Shown here: piece by piece, positions 62,472 through 64,000 of the stretch
How the letters are laid out: each line of letters starts with the position of its first letter
Numbering within the stretch: position 1 is the first letter of the stretch
NCBI RefSeq assembly: GCF_016862315.1
Contig: NZ_BOMS01000014.1
Coordinates: 62,001-126,000 of the forward strand
Origin: Actinoplanes palleronii
GTDB lineage: Bacteria; Actinomycetota; Actinomycetes; Mycobacteriales; Micromonosporaceae
Direction: 5' to 3'
DNA length: 64,000 nt
The notes under the pieces: generated by a model
Databases searched by the model: none
What the model was told of the DNA's origin: nothing
The model's input: the letters and a program-made list of their open reading frames with translations, nothing else
Position numbers and translations under genes: made by a program

Positions 62472-63764
62472 ATGAACGGTTTCACCCGTCGTCTCATCGC
62501 CGTGACAGCGGCCGCCACGGCCGCCACGGCCGTCGTGGCCACGGCGCCGGTGCCGGCGCAGGCCCATAGCAGCTCGTACGTCAAGGTCGGCTACTTCACG
62601 CAGTGGGGCATCTACGGCCGCGACTTCCAGCTGGCCAAGGTGCAGAAGTCCGGTGCCGCCGCCCGGCTCACCCACCTCAACTACGCGTTCGGCCCGGTGA
62701 CCGCGGACGGTGTCTGCGCCTCCGCCGACCCGTGGGCCGACTGGCAGACCCCGTTCTCCGACGCGAACAGCGTGGACGGTGCCGGTGACGTGGCCGGCCA
62801 GCCGATCGCCGGGAACCTCAACCAGCTCGCCGAGCTCAAGAAGAAGAACCCCAAGCTGCGGGTGCTGATCTCGCTGGGCGGCTGGAGCGGCTCGGCGTAC
62901 TTCTCGGACGCGGCCCTGACCGACGCCTCCCGCAAGAAGCTCGTCTCGTCCTGCGTGGACCTCTGGGTCAAGGGCAACCTGACCGGTCTCCCCGACGGCG
63001 TGGGCGCCGGCATCTTCGACGGCATCGACCTGGACTGGGAGTGGCCCGGCTCGTCCGGCAACGACGGCAACGTCATCCGGCCCGAGGACAAGCAGAACTT
63101 CACCCTGCTGGCCGCGGAGTTCCGGGCCGAGCTGGACAAGCTCGGCAAGGCGAACCGCCGGCACTACGACCTGACCGCGTTCCTGCCGGCCGCGCCCGCG
63201 AAGATCGACGCCGGCTTCGAGGTCGCCAAGATCTTCAAGTACCTGGACTTCGGCACCCTGCAGGGCTACGACTACCACGGCACGTGGGAGGCGAAGACCA
63301 ACCAGCAGTCCGCGCTGCGGGTACCGGCCGGCGCGCCGGACAACCCGGACTTCTCGGTCGAGAACACGGTCAACGCCTGGCTCGCCGGTGGCGCGCCGAA
63401 GCGCAAGCTGGTGCTCGGCCTGCCGTACTACGGCCAGGGCTGGACCGGGGTGACCGGTAGCGGCAACGGGCTGTTCCAGCCGGCCGCCGGCCCGGCGCCG
63501 GGCGTCTTCGCCGCCGGCACCGAGGACTTCAAGACGCTCAAGCAGCTGCCGGCGCAGGGTTACACCGTGCACCGCGATCTGCGCAACGGTCACGCCTGGC
63601 TGTTCGACGGCAAGACCTTCTGGACGTACGACGACCCGGCCGTGCTGCTGCAGAAGACCCTCTACATCCGGTCCCGGGGCCTGGGTGGCGCGATGATGTG
63701 GTCGCTCGACGGTGACGACGACAAGGCCACCCTCACCAAGACGGTGTCGCTGGGCCTGATCTGA
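62472..63764 (+). CDS. Secreted GH18 chitinase
   Basis: A 430-residue chitinase. A signal peptide cleaves near AQA-HSS (residue 31). The catalytic motif FDGIDLDWEW contains E190 as proton donor, and LRVLISLGGWSGS and MMWSLDGDD are other family blocks. There is no chitin-binding module. It cleaves extracellular chitin. GGAGG lies just before the ATG at 62472. Confidence 0.93.
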   Translation: MNGFTRRLIAVTAAATAATAVVATAPVPAQAHSSSYVKVGYFTQWGIYGRDFQLAKVQKSGAAARLTHLNYAFGPVTADGVCASADPWADWQTPFSDANSVDGAGDVAGQPIAGNLNQLAELKKKNPKLRVLISLGGWSGSAYFSDAALTDASRKKLVSSCVDLWVKGNLTGLPDGVGAGIFDGIDLDWEWPGSSGNDGNVIRPEDKQNFTLLAAEFRAELDKLGKANRRHYDLTAFLPAAPAKIDAGFEVAKIFKYLDFGTLQGYDYHGTWEAKTNQQSALRVPAGAPDNPDFSVENTVNAWLAGGAPKRKLVLGLPYYGQGWTGVTGSGNGLFQPAAGPAPGVFAAGTEDFKTLKQLPAQGYTVHRDLRNGHAWLFDGKTFWTYDDPAVLLQKTLYIRSRGLGGAMMWSLDGDDDKATLTKTVSLGLI

Positions 63765-63793
63765 ACCGCCCGGGGGACGCCGGCCGTCCGCGG

Positions 63794-64000
63794 TCAGCGT
63801 CCCCCGGCGCGCAGCACCTCGGCCATCGTCCGCAGCACCACCTTGACGTCCAGCCAGAGCGACCAGTTCTCGATGTAGTAGTTGTCGAACCGCGCCCGGT
63901 CGGAGATCGGGGTGTCCCCGCGCAGGCCGCTCACCTGGGCCAGCCCGGTCAGGCCGACCGGTACCCGGTGGCGCATCGCGTACTCCGGGTAGTCGTGCGA
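63794..64000 (-). CDS. Polyprenyl glycosylphosphotransferase, C-terminal part
   Basis: The frame runs through the window edge; 68 codons are seen before TGA at 63794. [20 protein letters not shown] and [22 protein letters not shown] are the conserved C-terminus of bacterial sugar transferases (WbaP/PssY-like). These integral membrane enzymes attach the first sugar phosphate to undecaprenyl phosphate for exopolysaccharide. The N-terminal part lies outside the window. Confidence 0.9.
   Translation of the reverse strand, partial: SHDYPEYAMRHRVPVGLTGLAQVSGLRGDTPISDRARFDNYYIENWSLWLDVKVVLRTMAEVLRAGGR

Overview
The window is a 64 kb piece of a very high-GC actinobacterial chromosome. It is most like Actinoplanes or a related Micromonosporaceae genus; the genus is inferred from gene content, not proven. 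Supporting signs are the many GTG and TTG starts, the fasR-fabD-fabH-acpP-fabF cluster, the DUF3145 and DUF3052 genes, homodimeric aceE, a HelD-type helicase, an XRE/flavoprotein gene pair and an Fxs RiPP locus. Genes are densely packed on both strands. There is no rRNA, CRISPR array, integrase or intact insertion sequence, so this reads as chromosomal core with accessory patches.

Layout. 1-6.6 kb: a FxSxx-type (Fxs) RiPP locus. It has the 3' end of a precursor peptide (fxsA-like, C-terminus FNNFVS), a radical SAM/SPASM maturase (fxsB), and two converging genes: a giant ATPase/TIR/NB-ARC/TPR protein (fxsT) and a TIR-like protein (fxsC). 6.8-13.4 kb: the urtABCDE urea ABC transporter with a candidate GlnR box, then a cytosolic UrtA-like sensor divergent from a MarR regulator. 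13.5-18.4 kb: a secreted rhamnogalacturonan lyase, an orphan Tat-type solute-binding protein and small membrane proteins. 18.4-23.8 kb: a tyrosine phosphatase-like protein, an MFS exporter, argS behind an arginine-rich leader peptide and attenuator-like hairpins, and an exported 5'-nucleotidase. 23.9-28.3 kb: a MerR regulator, a membrane Ser/Thr kinase and an anti-anti-sigma (STAS) protein. 28.3-37.4 kb: surE with a PfkB kinase, helD, an alpha/beta hydrolase, carbonic anhydrase, DUF3145 and a NagZ-like lipoprotein.

37.5-42.3 kb: the type II fatty acid synthase initiation/elongation cluster with its PucR-type regulator FasR and an inverted-repeat operator. 42.5-47.5 kb: a small ORF, a TetR regulator, an exported protein, gltX, a DHFR-like reductase and a decayed chemoreceptor. 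47.5-54.5 kb: aceE, yjbQ, a fused E1 alpha/beta dehydrogenase, DUF3052, ahpE and tRNA-Val(UAC). 54.6-59.7 kb: hypothetical genes, a Prim-Pol domain protein, and an XRE-TPR regulator with a flavoprotein. 59.7-62.4 kb: a tight NIF3 / zinc-ribbon / RNase H-phosphatase operon. 62.4-64 kb: a secreted GH18 chitinase and the 3' end of a polyprenyl glycosylphosphotransferase.

Most interesting: the Fxs locus with its unusual precursor C-terminus and its NLR/TIR-like partners; the apparent arginine attenuator in front of argS; the cytosolic UrtA-like sensor paired with MarR; the decayed chemoreceptor; and a fused E1 protein with an altered cofactor motif.
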